A DNA stretch of 64,000 nt from Chimonanthus salicifolius (taxonomy: Eukaryota; Streptophyta; Magnoliopsida; Laurales; Calycanthaceae): assembly GCA_013350335.1 (NCBI GenBank), contig CM023532.1:89779383-89843382 (forward strand), in the 5' to 3' direction. This document shows, piece by piece, positions 33,906-46,037 of the stretch. The position numbers and the translations under genes were made by a program. Below the pieces are notes generated by a model that saw only the letters and a list, made by a program, of their open reading frames with translations, had not been told where the DNA came from and did no database searches. Each line of letters starts with the position of its first letter. Positions within the stretch are counted from its first letter, which is position 1.

Positions 33906-34380
33906 CTGTACAGCTTCAGATACATCCTCAACCAGCAACTTCAGAATTGGTTGAATAAGTTTTCCAGCTTGAGAAATACCATATTTCTTGGCATTCTCAT
34001 TGGCGTGAAAGATGGTAGCTTGAGAAATATAAGATATGTTGAAGTCAATGTTTCGGTTTCATTGTGAAGCATTTATAGATGGAAAATGTGTGTAAGACAT
34101 GCTAGAAAGCGAAAAATGCTAAATGGCTAGGAATTGTGAGAGAAATACCTTTTCGTTGTTGGCATTGCCTTCAGTAAGGTGTTTAGAATATCACGATCAT
34201 CATCATAATGGAAAATAATGTTCCCTTATAAGCCATAATGTTTCAAAAGGATATGTGACAATCACGTTACTTGCCTTCCTGTAAAGTCACTCCCACATAA
34301 CGTATGTCATTCTTATCAACGAAAGTGGGATTGCCAAATAGTAGGATGGCCTTGGCTTGTTTGGTCTCAACATTAGAGGG
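33906..34380 (-). pseudogene. Captured host-gene exons inside the hAT (unidentified gene)
   Basis: Three minus-strand patches read as ordinary protein and are separated by intron-like AT-rich DNA: about 34380-34275 (AKAILLFGNPTFVDKNDIRY), about 34200-34149 (RDILNTLLKAMPTTK) and about 34018-33906 (HANENAKKYGISQAGKLIQP, then ILKLLVEDVSEAVQ). The second ends at AAAAG/GTATTT and the third at CAG/GTTAGTG, both good 5' splice sites. I do not recognise the gene. The reading phases between patches do not all agree, so it is a fragment or decayed. Capture of host exons is known in plant MULEs and hATs. Confidence 0.4.
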
Positions 34381-35443
34381 AATAAATCGAGAGGTGCTCG
34401 TTTATGTATTTCATGATGCCAATGAGATGGCTTGTGGCATTGGCTCATGTTTCAGAATTTAATCATGTAATGGGCTTCTCTCTATTTGTGCAATTTGCAA
34501 ATTAGGTGTTTCATTTTGCCTAGTTTGCAAATAGTTGACATCATGGTCACCAAAGCTTGATTCCATTTCTCTGGGCTTGAACCTTTTTTGTTCAACTCTC
34601 TCTTGAGCCATGTTCTATTTCAACCTTGAACCAGCATGTCATTTCTCACTACCATATTTCAAATCCTTACTGATCCCCCCTCTCTTAGTTTCCTGAATTT
34701 GTAGCTCTTGAATTCTTCATACTGGGCTGTTTTGTCCTTCTATATATGTGTAAAACCCTCTAAGCTATACCCTTGATCTTCTTTTGTTTTCTAGCAGCGT
34801 TTAGGTGTCTTATTATGTACTCTTTTACACATTAAAAAAAAGAACCCCACTCATATCTAGATCTCTGTTACTCCACAAATCCATTTTAGCATATGCATCG
34901 GGACTATCATTCAAAAAAGGGATCATGACCACATATGCTTCATCGTTTTCCTAACTCGATTTAATGACGGAGCTCTAAGTGTCACTTTATGATGGACTCC
35001 TTTACTTGATATTATCATTGATTATTGCAAAATATTACTTCATTACTTCTTCTTGTATGAATGATGAAAAGATTCTGTGTTATCAACATGATAAAGAAAA
35101 GAATGTACAGCTAAACTTTGATACTATGATCTGCACAATTATAATTCATTTATAATGGGAATATGGGGTTTAAGTTAGGGCCCTGAGTTTCCTTTTAGGT
35201 CTTCCATAGACAAACTTCTTAACACCTTCTCCACCATTGTTCAAATCTCTTGCCATATGTTGGACCCTACTATATGATGAGATGATTCCCATGACAGCAA
35301 TTTTGGCAATATTTACTTGGACTGAAGATTGCCTCAAAGCATTTGTGCACCTTGAACACCATGTGTAAAAATTCTTTGTAAACGTAATGAATTCCCCATT
35401 TTAAACACTTTGCTTATTTGAACATAACTGTTTATGCAGTATA

Positions 35444-35760
35444 ATGTCTAATCCTAATGAGAGGAACGACTTTATTGCGGAGAATGAGATAGATACGACA
35501 TCTAACTCTTCTAGATCCCAAAAAGATGTACACAGGAAAATGACGTTGACTGTTTGGAATGATTTCCATTACGTGGAGATGAATGGAGTTGGGACTGCAA
35601 TATGTAATCATTGTTCGGGATTTTTACAGGTTTGAGTAGTAGTGGAATTTCCCACTTGCGGCGCCACTTGCTTTCTTGTAAGAAATATGATCCAACACAA
35701 TCGGGTGCCTTGCTTTCTTGTAAGAAATATGATCCAACACAATGAGGTATTTTTAGTGTT
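35444..35760 (+). pseudogene. hAT transposase N-terminal BED zinc finger (broken)
   Basis: MSNPNERNDFIAENEIDTTS starts at 35444. It leads to a BED-type finger: VWNDFHYVEMNG, then TAICNHCSGFLQ, then after a stop (TGA at 35633-35635) in another frame SGISHLRRHLLSCKKYDPTQ. This gives the C-x2-C...H-x-H/C spacing of BED fingers in Ac/DAYSLEEPER-like transposases, where the domain binds transposon DNA. A segment of about 35 bp (TTGCTTTCTTGTAAGAAATA and onward) is duplicated at 35668 and 35710. The transposase catalytic region is not found between here and the LTR insertion at 36152, nor after 43048. Confidence 0.65.
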
Positions 35761-36146
35761 TATTTAAATTTGTTGCCTTGCTTTCCATTTATTTGATTGA
35801 AATGTGTAAGCATCTATATTTCTTATTTTATGTTAGGTGGAAAGAGTTTGGGCTCGCTTGAGTTTGGGTTCTATGTGGATTGATGAGTGGTAATCTTTTA
35901 TGTCTTAAATAAATTTTACCGATCAATGTCTTTTGATTTTATGGTTTTTTTTTTTAATTTTGACTTACACAATTTGTTTCTAATGTAGTGCTATGGATGA
36001 CATGGATGCCTCAACGTTTGCAACTCAACAATAATATTTGTGATGTTTGATTCTGATTTTGTTCAATTCTATTCTATTAACATGATTATCCAATGTTTGA
36101 ACTCCTCCCTGACATGATTGTTTGCTTGTTTTATGGGATGCAGGAT

Positions 36147-36151
36147 TTTGA
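36147..36151. repeat. Target-site duplication TTTGA (left), solo LTR 1
   Basis: TTTGA precedes the LTR start TGTAATGCCC and is repeated at 43049-43053 after GTGTTACA. A 5-bp duplication is standard for LTR-retrotransposon integrases. Confidence 0.9.
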
Positions 36152-36899
36152 TGTAATGCCCTGCCCTTTTTCACTCGCCGAAAATCAGAGTCTATTTTTT
36201 TTTCTTTGAATAAAGAGTGAGAGAGAGCGGGCCGCCACGACGCGAGCTAAGTCCGAGCTTCCAATGCCCGACCCTTAACTGGCCAACCATTCGTGTGCGT
36301 AGACCAAGTCCACTAAAACGGTTCACGCGTACTCAAGTTAACATGCGGAATAATCATAGATGCGGAAATATAATAGAATAACAATTCTATTCCATTTTAG
36401 ATAGCAAGGAGGTTCATCACTTAATAATAATTATCAAACGTTAAAATATCCAAAATTAACATTCCAAACCATAGCAAATAATCTACGTTATTATAGTCCC
36501 ACGAACTAATTACTCAAATACATTATCCATGAGTAACTTAAACAAAATGAAACTTAATCATCTAAGCTCCTAAGCTTGACTCCGATCACATCCTTTGCTT
36601 TGTCCATCTCATTTGTCATCAACTAAGGTAGAAGTAGGGCGTTAGACAACGCGCCCAGTAGGTATTCCAATAAGGGTCAAACACATGGGTTAGTATAAAA
36701 ATCTAGATATAATACATCATGTCGTATTTGTAAAACATTATATCCAAAACAGTGTATGATAATAGAGATCCAATCATACAGATAAAACCAGAAACAGTGC
36801 ATGATAATAGAGATCATAATCATGCTGATACAATGCCATGCCATGGGTGTCATATGCCATGAGTCCCACCCATCACCCATATCACCAAAACACATAGTA

Positions 36900-37130
36900 T
36901 CCTCTTGATGGAAAACTCATCATCAAGGTATCCCCATAGTTGCCTTACGAAAGTCCCGTCGGAGTGTGGCCTCTGGTTACCTCTTGATGGGATAATGCAC
37001 ATCAAGGTCTTCCTCTTGATGGAATACTCCTCATCAAGGTATCGCCCACGGTTGCCTTACGGAGGCCCCGACGGAGCGTGGACTCCGGTTACATTTCATC
37101 CCTCCCATGCCATGCATGAGATGCAAATGC
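36900..37130. repeat. LTR-internal subrepeat (CTCTTGATGG...CATCAAGG block)
   Basis: A unit with CCTCTTGATGG, CATCAAGGT, then GGAGTGTGG..CCGGTTAC is present two to three times here. It recurs at 38400-38530 (solo LTR 2) and 54960-55150 (solo LTR 3). TTGATG...CATCAA pairs as a small hairpin. Confidence 0.8.
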
Positions 37131-37424
37131 CAACATGCTATGTAATAATACAAATCATAGCATTTAAAATTCCATACTTGAAAACATATCACTTATACAA
37201 AATAACTCATCAAAATATGAATTAAACCATCATACATATTCCATGGTATCAATGAGGTAGGAATCCTACCAATGACCACTAATGTGTCCTTGCGTTTTCG
37301 CCCGGAAACCGCTCACGATCGTACACCACTTGTGAGGTCCCGTTATCTTATCACATATCAATCAATCAAAACACCGTTCCATTTATCTTCCAACCATACT
37401 TAAGTCCATAAATATGTCTTAGTG

Positions 37425-40400
37425 GGGTTCGGCCATACTTCATGGCCGAACCTCACTCACTTGGTTTGGGTCCCTCTTTTGATTTAACCAATCACATCCA
37501 AGTAAATCATTTTAAAAATCCTAAGTCCACAAAATACACCTTAGTGGGGTTCGGCCATACAACATGGTAGAACCTCACTCCCTTGGTTTTGTGCCCTTCT
37601 TTTTAATCCTTTGATCTTTTAAATTATGTCTAAGATCATGCCATCTTTGTTTCATTATTCCAACACACATCAGTTAATCATCTAACATTCATAAAACCTA
37701 AGTCCATAAAAAACTTTCTCCATGGGGTTCGGCCATACACCATGACCGAACCCATGGTCCATCATTTTGATCATATTGTGAAGTCCTGCCCTTTTTCACT
37801 CGCTTCTTTCCGTAAAATCAGAGTCTATTTTTTTTTTATAACAAAGAGTGATAGAGGGACATCACAACGTGAACCAAGTCCGACCTTTAACTGGCCAACC
37901 CTATGCGTGCATGGACTAAGTCCATGAAAACGGTTCACACATAACAATATCAAACATGCGGAATAACATCAAAACTGCGGAATCATAATATGCGAAATAA
38001 TAATAGAACCAAGTTCTATTCCATTCAGATAGCAAAGTACGTCAAGTCCTTAATCATAATTAAAATATCATAATTATCCCAATAAACATCCAACCATCTA
38101 AGTTATTACATGCCCGGAAACTAGTTACTCAAATACATGTCCGTAAGTAACTTTATTCAAAATATAAAATAAATCTTCCAAGCTCCTATGCTTGGCCCTC
38201 TTTGCGTTCATCGTTCCCCTGATTTCCTGTGTCATCCACTAGGGTAGAAGTGGCCCAGTAGGTATCCAATTAGGGCTAACACACGGTTAGTACAAAACAT
38301 ATATAATATCATAATGTCCAAAACCATAAAAAACGATGCCATGCAATGATGACAAATGCAATGAGTCCCACCCATCACATGTACATAAAAGTACCATCAC
38401 ATAGGTCTTTCGGACGCCCCGACGAAGTGTGGACCCTCCGGTTTCTTCCTGATGGAAAAGCACATCAAGGTACCCCACATAGGTTTTTCGGATGCCCCGA
38501 CGAAGTGTGGACCCTCTGGTTACATATCTTTCACCCCATGCCATGCATGAGATGCCAATGAAACACATGCTATTTTATAACATAACATAGAATTTAAAAT
38601 CACCTTTTGAAACATATCCCACACATGCTATTTTATACAAATAAACATAGCATTTAAAATTCACATTTTAAAACATATCCTTTGCAATATAAATTCATCA
38701 AAATAAGATAAAACATTGTACATTCAACCCATGGTTTCAAAGAGGTGGAATCCTACCAAAGACCGCTAACGTGTCCTTGCGTTTTTCGTCCGGTAACCGC
38801 TCATGATCGTAAACACCTTGTGAGGTCCCGTTACCTTATAATATAACAATCAATCAAAACCAAGTCCCACTTGATTTACAATATTTTAAGTCCATAAACC
38901 AATCCCCATGGGGTTCGGCCATACACCATGGTTGAACCCATGGCCTACCATTTCACCCTTATTTACCAAATTGCCATTGGTCTAATCTTTAGTTAATATT
39001 TCATTTTAATATGCCAAACATAGTCCCTATGTCCACCAAACAATTCCCATGGGGTTCGGCCATGTTGTATGGCCAAACCCTTGGTTCTTTATTTTCACTT
39101 AATTACCAAAATGTCATTACCTTAGGTTTATGTCCAAAACCCATCCCTAACATTGGTTCATAAAATAATCCTTTAATCGTGACATAAAAACCTATAAATT
39201 GGTTCATGGGGTTCGGCCATGTGATGTCTAAGTTTCCATTTTCATCAATAATCCACAATTAGAAAGTTTTCTAATTTAATATCTACCTTCCAAAAACAAT
39301 CCATTCCTTCCATTCTTAGAAATATTCATAGACATACATCTATAGAAAATTGCTTCATGGGGTTCGGCCATACACATGGCCGAACCCATGATGTCCAACT
39401 TCCTAATTATATCACTTCCCATAAATCAATGTTCCTTCCAAAAACAATCCAAAAGTCCATAATTAGAAGCTTTCTAATTTAGCAACCCACTTCCATAATT
39501 AGAAGCTTTCTAATTTAGCAACCCACTTCCATAATTAGAAGCTTTCCCATTTAATAACTATTCTCCATTTTAATCAATTAACATACATCAAATATACCAA
39601 TACCACTCCATGGGGTTCGGCCATACACCATGGCCAAGCCCTATCGTCCATAATCCTCTTTCTAAAAAAATTATTAATATCCTTTCCATGGGGTTCGGCC
39701 ATGTATGGTTCATCATCAACATTGGTATTCCTTCCATAGTTTCCAAGATCTAAAATTCATGAACATAAATCCATAATTATTTATGGGGTTCGGCCATATT
39801 CCATGGCCGAACCCATGGTCTAGAATCTTCACAAAATTCATCCAAACATCCATTAAAATTCCATACCTTAAATTATGTCTTTTCATGATTTCTAACCCAT
39901 AGAAATAATCAAAGTTCCTCCATGGGGTTCGGCCCTTGATCATGGTCGAACCCTATGGCTCATCAACTTCTCATTAAAACACCATGATCATCTCCCAATT
40001 CTCTTCCATGGGGTTCGACCATACACCATGGCCGAACCCTATGGTTCTTTTCTTTTTAAACAAAATTTATAAAATACTAACCGGTTCTGATTATTCTTGC
40101 TCTTCCAATCCTTCTCCTTCCTTCTTGATTTTTCCCAAAACTATGAACACCTCTTGCTGGCTGCCTTCTCCTTCTCTTTGTGTAATGTCGTGAATGATCT
40201 TGAGAGAGAGAGAGAGAGAATTCGGCTATGTGCATAAACCGTGCGCCCCTCTATGTCTCTCCTTTTATTACCTCCAATTAAATCTTATCTTAGAAGGTTC
40301 TTGAGATAGCAATTGCCGACCTTCCAATCTTATGCGCCTCCTTTCCCTTTTTCTGTAATAACTTCCAATCGGCCAATGCTAAGATAACAATAGCAATGTC

Positions 40401-42070
40401 GTGCGCTCTTGTCTTGAGCCTTAATTAATCTCACTTGATCCCAATTTAGAAAGTGCTTAAGATAACAATTCCTTAGTGCCGTGCGCCCCCTTGCTTGCCA
40501 CTTTGGGAGGGTCCTTTAATTAGCAATTTTCTTTGTTTAAGATATTCTAGCACATGCGCATATCCTAAATATGCAATGCCACACACGGCCATAAATAATC
40601 TATCTCATTCCTAAAATCTTTCCATGATTCCTTTATGCGCATAATCATGGATTTAGAAATCCCTACACACGCTCATTGTAATCTTCATTTAATTTTTAAA
40701 CAACTTCTTGGATATGCAAATCTAATATTCGGCCATGCACAATCTTTTATTTAATTTCTGACATAATGCATTATTAATTTAAATCAGCCAAATAAATTTT
40801 TTATTGAAACCAATTTCACAATCCGTTGGGTCTTAATTGGGCAAAGACCCAACACTTTACCCATCTAATATCCATATCCACAAATTAAATGGGTAATATT
40901 CATATATATTAATAAATTGAAAATGCGGGGTGTTACACATATTTCCATCTTAGCCATCTATTCTTTCCATAGATAATTACTCATTTTATCTAAACATACT
41001 TAGGTCCATAAATCAAGAAAAACATTCATATAAACATTTCATTTATAAAATCAGTAGGTTACCCGCTGTTCACTACCCACTGTCCACTGTCCGCCGTCCA
41101 CTGTCCACCGTCCACTATTGGGGTTTGGCCATATCTTAGGGCTGAAATATGCTTAAGTCCACAATCACCCATTAGTGGGGTTCGGCCATGTGGTTTTGGT
41201 CCCCTTTCTAATCCCTTATCATTTAAATAAATATGGGTCCAAGATCATTCCCTCTTTTCCTTAGCTTGATAATCCATTCATCTAACCATGCATAGAGATC
41301 CATGAATAACCCATTAAATGGTTCATGGGGTTCTGCCATACAACATGGCCGAACCCATGGTCCTTTGTTTCCATCCTACCATGGTCTAATCACCTTTTAA
41401 AACTATTAATACTTCTCCATGGGGTTCGGCCATATTGTATGGCCGAACCCATGGTCCAAGGTTCTTCACCATTATAACATATTAGATCATGTTTTCCAAC
41501 ATTTAAGACCTACTTAAAATTATCCATCATCTCCCATCATTATCATCCTTTAACACCTTTTAAAATCACCAACATACATCTATGAATTTTCATCCTTTAA
41601 ATCAATTAAAAAATCACTAATATCTTTTCCATGGGGTTTGGCCATACAACATGGCCGAACCCTATGGTTCATCGTTTCCTTTAAATGTATCATTCATCCA
41701 TGATTGATTCTTTGATGGGGTTCGGCCATACATCATGGTCGAACCTCATCCCACCCCTTTTTGGTCCTTGATGGTTCTTGTATATACAATTTAGGGTTTG
41801 GCCATGCAAGGGCCAAACCATGATCTTTGATCATCCACCATTTCCCATATGGTAATGCATAAGTCCTTAGCCACAACAAGATTAGGGTTCGGCCATGCAA
41901 TAGCCGAACCATGTTCCTTGACCATCTTACTTAATAAAATCTCATTGGGTACTTACCAATTCCGCGATTCCTGTGATTTCTTTCACTCCTTCTTGTTCCT
42001 TTGATCTTCTTCTTCTTTAACCTCTTCTTCCTCCTTGATCCTTGGCCGAGATTGATCTTGATCAAATCTC
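37425..42070. repeat. Dispersed palindrome GGGTTCGGCCAT...ATGGCCGAACCC inside solo LTRs 1 and 2
   Basis: The near-perfect inverted pair GGGTTCGGCCAT / ATGGCCGAACCC, usually separated by ACACC or a similar short loop, recurs at irregular spacing. Examples are near 37425, 37548, 37725, 38910, 39055, 39212, 39360, 39610, 39785, 39922, 40010, 41175, 41328, 41420, 41635, 41712 and 41885. The sequence between copies is AT-rich and not conserved to the same degree. Confidence 0.9.
37777..40937. mobile_element. Solo LTR 2, nested in solo LTR 1
   Basis: Begins TGTGAAGTCCTGCCC and ends GGGGTGTTACA, with perfect 5-bp duplications CATAT at 37772-37776 and 40938-40942. It is 3161 bp long. Its first 60 bp match the start of solo LTR 1 (CCCTTTTTCACTCGC, AGAGTCTATTTTTTTT) and its last 100 bp match the ends of the other copies (CCGTTGGGTCTTAATTGGGC). 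It is therefore a second, younger member of the same family. Confidence 0.88.
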
Positions 42071-42988
42071 TTGGAGTGGTTCGGCCAAGAGGTATAGATT
42101 TGAGAGAGGGAGAAAGAGAGAAGTTTAAAATGACAACTTTAAGTGTTCTTCCTTTGTCTTGAGATTGGTCGGCCTTGTGTGAGAGGGAGAGGGTGAGATG
42201 AAAATTCTCTAAGTGTTCTTGTCTTGAGGAGTGATTCGGCCAAGAGAGAGAGCTTGAGAGAGTGAATTGAAACCAAAGTCCTTTCCTTAGTTAATGAGGG
42301 TCAGCCAAAGGTGATGTCCTTTGGTGATACCCCTTTGTAACTCCCATGCCCTTTCACCTCCCTCCTTAATGATCCATTTGGAGGTTTCATCCATGAGACG
42401 AAACACTCTCACCGTTTGACTCTTGGGTTTCCATCTTGAGATGGAAACCCCCCCATGTTTCCAATGCGTGTTATGGTTATGCCTTGAGTAACCTCCACAA
42501 CCTTTCACCTCCTCATTAATGATCCATTTGGAGTTTCATCCCATGAGATGAAACTCCCATGTCTCCAACGTGTAGCCTTGACTTGGGTCTCATGAGATGC
42601 ATCTCTCCACCTTCCCACTCCACTCACTTAATATTAAGGCCCCATTAACTTCCACTCAACTCATCACTTTAACTCAATTCACCTCTTTAATTCAACTCAT
42701 TTAACTCACTTAAATCAACTCAATTATTTGATTCCATTTCCAGCTTAATTCAGCCCCAACCTAATTAAGCTTGAACTCACTTGGTGGTCAACCAAGTCAA
42801 CCATGACCCATTGGGTCCCAATTGGGCATTTTGACCCAATTGACAATCTTGACCCAATTAAATAAATCTTAACCATTTATTTCAATTGAAACCATATCCA
42901 CAATCCGTTGGGTCTTAATTGGGCAATTGACCCAACACCTTACCCATCTAAGGTCCATATCATTTAATTAACAAATTAAATGGGCAAT

Positions 42989-42989
<1 letters not shown>

Positions 42990-43021
<32 letters not shown>
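42990..43021. repeat. (AT)n microsatellite
   Basis: A run of alternating AT of about 30 bp within the conserved 3' end of solo LTR 1. The matching places in solo LTRs 2 and 3 have only short ATATATT or AAATATT, so the tract expanded in this copy. Confidence 0.9.
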
Positions 43022-43025
<4 letters not shown>

Positions 43026-43053
43026 ACTTGAAAATCCGGGGTGTTACATTTGA

Positions 43054-44024
43054 CATGGATCCTCTTGGATGGGTTGGTTGAAAAGGTCTTTTGCTTGAAA
43101 ATGTTTCTTCTTGACAGGTTTCTTCTTGAGCCAGTTATTTAATTGGATTTTTTGTTAGGTCTGCTCCATGAAGAGCAGCTGTTTGTGCTGGAATATGTCT
43201 TGGGTCAAATTATAGATAGATGAGGGGCCTTGAATTTAAATGGAATCAACCCACATAAATCTTATGCACTTGTATGTTTTCTATTTATTTTCCTTTGTTT
43301 TTAAACATCAAGCGATCTTGGACAAAGCCCTATACTTTTCACAATATGATTCTCATGTGAAGAAAGTGAAACGATTGTTGATTTTAGGATTTTGGTGTTT
43401 GGTCTATTTGTTAACTTTCACTGTAAATTCATGTGGGCTTTTTTGTCGGTTGTTTTGCATGTGAATTGCAGGTGAAGAAGAGGATAAATTTGGTTTATGG
43501 TGGAGGGAGTGAGATGTTTGAAACTTGTAATTTTGGCAAGGATCTCAAGAAACCTACAGAGATGAAAGAGGATAAATAGAGAGCTCCAATTCAAAAATAA
43601 TTTTAGTTGAGTTTAATTTTAGTGGATTGTAACATTATTATTATTATCATCATGCATATGTCTCTCTCATGAAGACCTCATTAGAAGGAAATGATGCAAA
43701 TTAAAGGTTTATTTTTTGAATTTTAATACTCAAAGACTTAATTGGAATTTAAAAAAAAAAAAAAAAACCATCAATTGAAAAGTTCAAATATATCTTATTT
43801 TTTCTTTAAAATTATTTTAAGGAGGTATTTAATGTGCCTTAAATCCAATATTTTGTTTAAAAACTTGAAAACAGGCCTTTATCGGGCTGTAGACTGTCCG
43901 TTAGGCTTATCGAGCCGGGCAGGGCTAGGCTTAAGGCTAATCGGACTCGTGTTGTCGAGCTGGGCAGCGGATTGTATGATTGTTCAATCGGACCGGGCCG
44001 GACCTGGGTCCGTTTACAGGCCTA
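43054..44024. other. hAT right region
   Basis: Remaining hAT sequence after the LTR insertion, starting GACATGGATCCTCTTGG. It holds short ORFs of no recognisable family, an A-run near 43752, and a GC-rich subterminal part (43880-44024) with GGCTTATCGAGCCGGGC and GGACCGGGCCGGACC leading to the terminal TACAGGCCTA. I see no intact gene. Confidence 0.5.
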
Positions 44025-45163
44025 GTCCAGTATGTCCACTTTGTCCTGTTTGTCCAGTTTGTTCACTTTGTCTAGTTTGTTCACTTTGTCCAGTTTGTTC
44101 ACTATGTCCACTTTGTCCAATTCGTCAAAATTGTCCACTTTGCTCACTTTGTCCAATTTCTCTAGTTTGTTAAATTTGTCTAGATGGTTCTGTTTGTCCA
44201 ATTTGTCCAATTTGACTAGTTTATCTAATTTGTCCAATTCATATAGTTTGTCCAGTTGGTTAAGTTTGTCTACTTTGTCGAGTTGGTCCAATTTATCCAA
44301 TTTGTGGATTTTGTCAAGTTTGTAAAGTTCGTCCAGTTTGTTAAGTTTGTGCAGTTTGTCTTGTTTGTCAACGCCATCTACTTTACCCAGTTTGTTCACT
44401 ATGTCCAGTTTGTCCACTTTATCCAATCCGTACAGTTTGTCCGCTCTGTCCTGTTCATCCAATTTAATTAGTATTTCCAGTTTAGCAATTTTGTTCAGTT
44501 GGTCCAGTTTGTCCTGTTCATTTAGTTTGTTTACTTTGTCCTGTTCGTCCAGTTTATCTAGTTTGTCAAGTTTGTCCAGTTTGTTCACTTTGTCCAGTTC
44601 ATCTAGTTTATCTAATTTGTCCAGTCCAGTTTGTCCACTTTGTTCAGTTGATCCAGTTTGTTTTGTTCGTCCAACTTAACAAGTTTTTCCAGTTTATCCA
44701 CTTTGTACAGTTCATCCACTTTGTCCTGTTTGTCCAGTTTGACAAATTTGTCCACTTTGTCCTGTTCGTCCACTTTATCCTGGTCGTCCATTTTGTCTAT
44801 TTTGTCCACTTTGTTCACTTTGTCTAGTTTGTCTAGTTTGTCAAGTTTGTACAGTTGGTCCAGTTTGTCCAATTTTTCCAGTTTGTCCAGTTTATCTAAT
44901 TTGTCAAGTTTGTCCAATTTTTCCAATTTGTCCAGTTTATCTAATTTGTCAAGTTTGTCCAATTTTTCCAGTTTGTCTAGTTTTTCTGATTTGTCCAGTT
45001 CGTCTTATTTCTCCAATTTGTCCACTTAGTCCACTTTATCTAATATGTCCAGTTCATCCACTTTATACACTTTTTCCAGTTTGCCCAGTTTCTAAAATTC
45101 ATTCACATTGTCTTGTTTGTTCACTTTTACCAATTCGTCCAGTTTGTCAACTTCGTCCATAAA
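44025..45163 (+). repeat. 9-bp minisatellite block 4, right part
   Basis: Continues the array interrupted at 32020 by the hAT. It begins with the duplicated target GTCCAGTA and has the landmark TAGATGGTTCTGTTTGTCC near 44182. It ends at the left edge of viral segment D, around GTCCATAAAAAGTAGCG. Confidence 0.95.
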
Positions 45164-45214
45164 AAGTAGCGTCTAGTGCACGTCCCATTTTGAAGAAAGA
45201 CGCCTCCAATTATT

Positions 45215-45380
45215 GTACTTTTACTATTCTCCCTAGTGGAGAATTTTCTTTTGAAAAAGTTGGTTTGTCGTTTGCGTCGGTAAGATTCTTTCTTACCTTC
45301 TTTTACTGACCTCTCTTGGTCGGAAGAGAGTTTGTCCATTGTGTCCTTGCTCCATCTATATAAGGAGCCGTGTGCTTTCA
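45215..45380 (+). promoter_or_regulatory. Pararetrovirus core promoter (segment D)
   Basis: TATA box CTATATAAGG at 45355-45364, preceded by GGTCGGAAGAGAG and GTCCTTGCTCCAT, all conserved with segment A (9711-9865). The start of transcription would be near 45385. 45381-45563 is untranslated leader with no gene. Confidence 0.7.
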
Positions 45381-45563
45381 TTTGAAACACACCAACATAA
45401 ACACCCACAACTAAGTTTAGATTTGAGTTTAAAGGTTTGAAGAGTTAGAGCTCAAGAGTGCTAGAGCTTGCCCAGAGTTTGTAAACAATTTGTAAGTAAT
45501 ACATAAGTTTTTATAAGATTATTATCTTCATAGTCTAATTATGTTGTCTTTTTTGTTTAAAAC

Positions 45564-45794
45564 ATGGCGATTCGTTTACCATTACTAAGAAAGTATAATA
45601 CTGATGTTCGAATCCTGAAAAGAATTGAAAGAAATCTAGAAATCATCCGAAAACACTTGCAAATATGTACACACAAACATAATCCTCAACATCAACAATA
45701 TGAACATCGAAGGATTATTCTGATTCAAGCTTATGCTGTTATTCAGGTAGAAATTTTCAAAAATGAGTCAAACTTACAAATGTTGGCAATCTGA
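45564..45794 (+). CDS. Small leader ORF 1 (segment D, intact)
   Basis: 76 codons, MAIRLPLLRKYNTDVRILKR, then EHRRIILIQAYAVIQVEIF; Arg/Ile/His-rich and predicted helical. It is homologous to 10068-10271, and this copy has no internal stop, so it shows the full length. Its TGA (45792-45794) is one base before the ATG of leader ORF 2. No membrane segment or known motif is seen. It is the first ORF on the predicted viral RNA. Preservation in a copy whose ORF1 is riddled with lesions may simply reflect small target size. Confidence 0.6.
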   Translation: MAIRLPLLRKYNTDVRILKRIERNLEIIRKHLQICTHKHNPQHQQYEHRRIILIQAYAVIQVEIFKNESNLQMLAI

Positions 45795-45795
45795 T

Positions 45796-46033
45796 ATGCC
45801 TCCTTGCCATGTTTACGAAGAGAAGAATTATTGCATATCCTAAGACGCAGAGAAAATCAGTTAAAAAGATTAGAGAATGAACTTCGACAAATTGATGAAA
45901 ATATAGCTGAAGGACATTTTATTGTATTCGTCTTTTAATTCTGCGAAGATCTGGAATAATATGCATGTGTAATCGTATAAGAGAGTATTGTATTCGTCTC
46001 CATGAAGAATTAGAATTATTATCCCGTGCTTGA
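45796..46033 (+). pseudogene. Small leader ORF 2 (segment D, frameshifted)
   Basis: Starts ATG at 45796 (MPPCHVY), one base after the preceding stop. It aligns with the intact copy 10300-10536, but small indels near 45815 and 45928 break the frame. The end regains the pattern REYC...L.EELELLSRA and stops with TGA at 46031-46033, four bases before the next ATG. Function is unknown. Confidence 0.55.
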
Positions 46034-46037
46034 TTTC

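Larger units (their letters stand above)
36152..43048. mobile_element. Solo LTR 1 (interrupted by solo LTR 2)
   Basis: It starts TGTAATGCCCTGCCC and ends GGGGTGTTACA. The TIR-like TGTAACrCCCC ends are shared with the other two copies, and flanking TTTGA repeats are perfect. Its own length is about 3.7 kb after removing the nested copy and one duplicated target. The sequence near its start does not reappear at its end. No gag, pol, primer site or polypurine tract is seen, so it is a solo LTR left by LTR-LTR recombination. TGTAACACCCC-type ends are common in plant Ty3/gypsy LTRs, and that assignment is inference. It is inserted in the hAT. ORFs inside it are short and unlike proteins. Confidence 0.85.
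32021..44024. mobile_element. hAT-family DNA transposon inserted in the minisatellite
   Basis: Ends are TAGGCCTGTAATCCGACCC at the left and the inverted GGGTCCGTTTACAGGCCTA at the right, forming short terminal inverted repeats. They are flanked by the 8-bp target duplication GTCCAGTA (32013-32020 and 44025-44032). The 8-bp duplication, the TAGGCCTGTAA-type end and an internal BED zinc-finger exon identify hAT. Removing the two nested LTRs leaves about 5.1 kb. No intact transposase catalytic region is visible, so it is probably a non-autonomous, internally deleted copy. Confidence 0.88.

Noticed and set aside
42990..43021. (AT)n tract as a viral integration site
   Set aside because: AT repeats are known near endogenous florendoviruses, but this tract lies within a solo LTR end and no viral sequence touches it.
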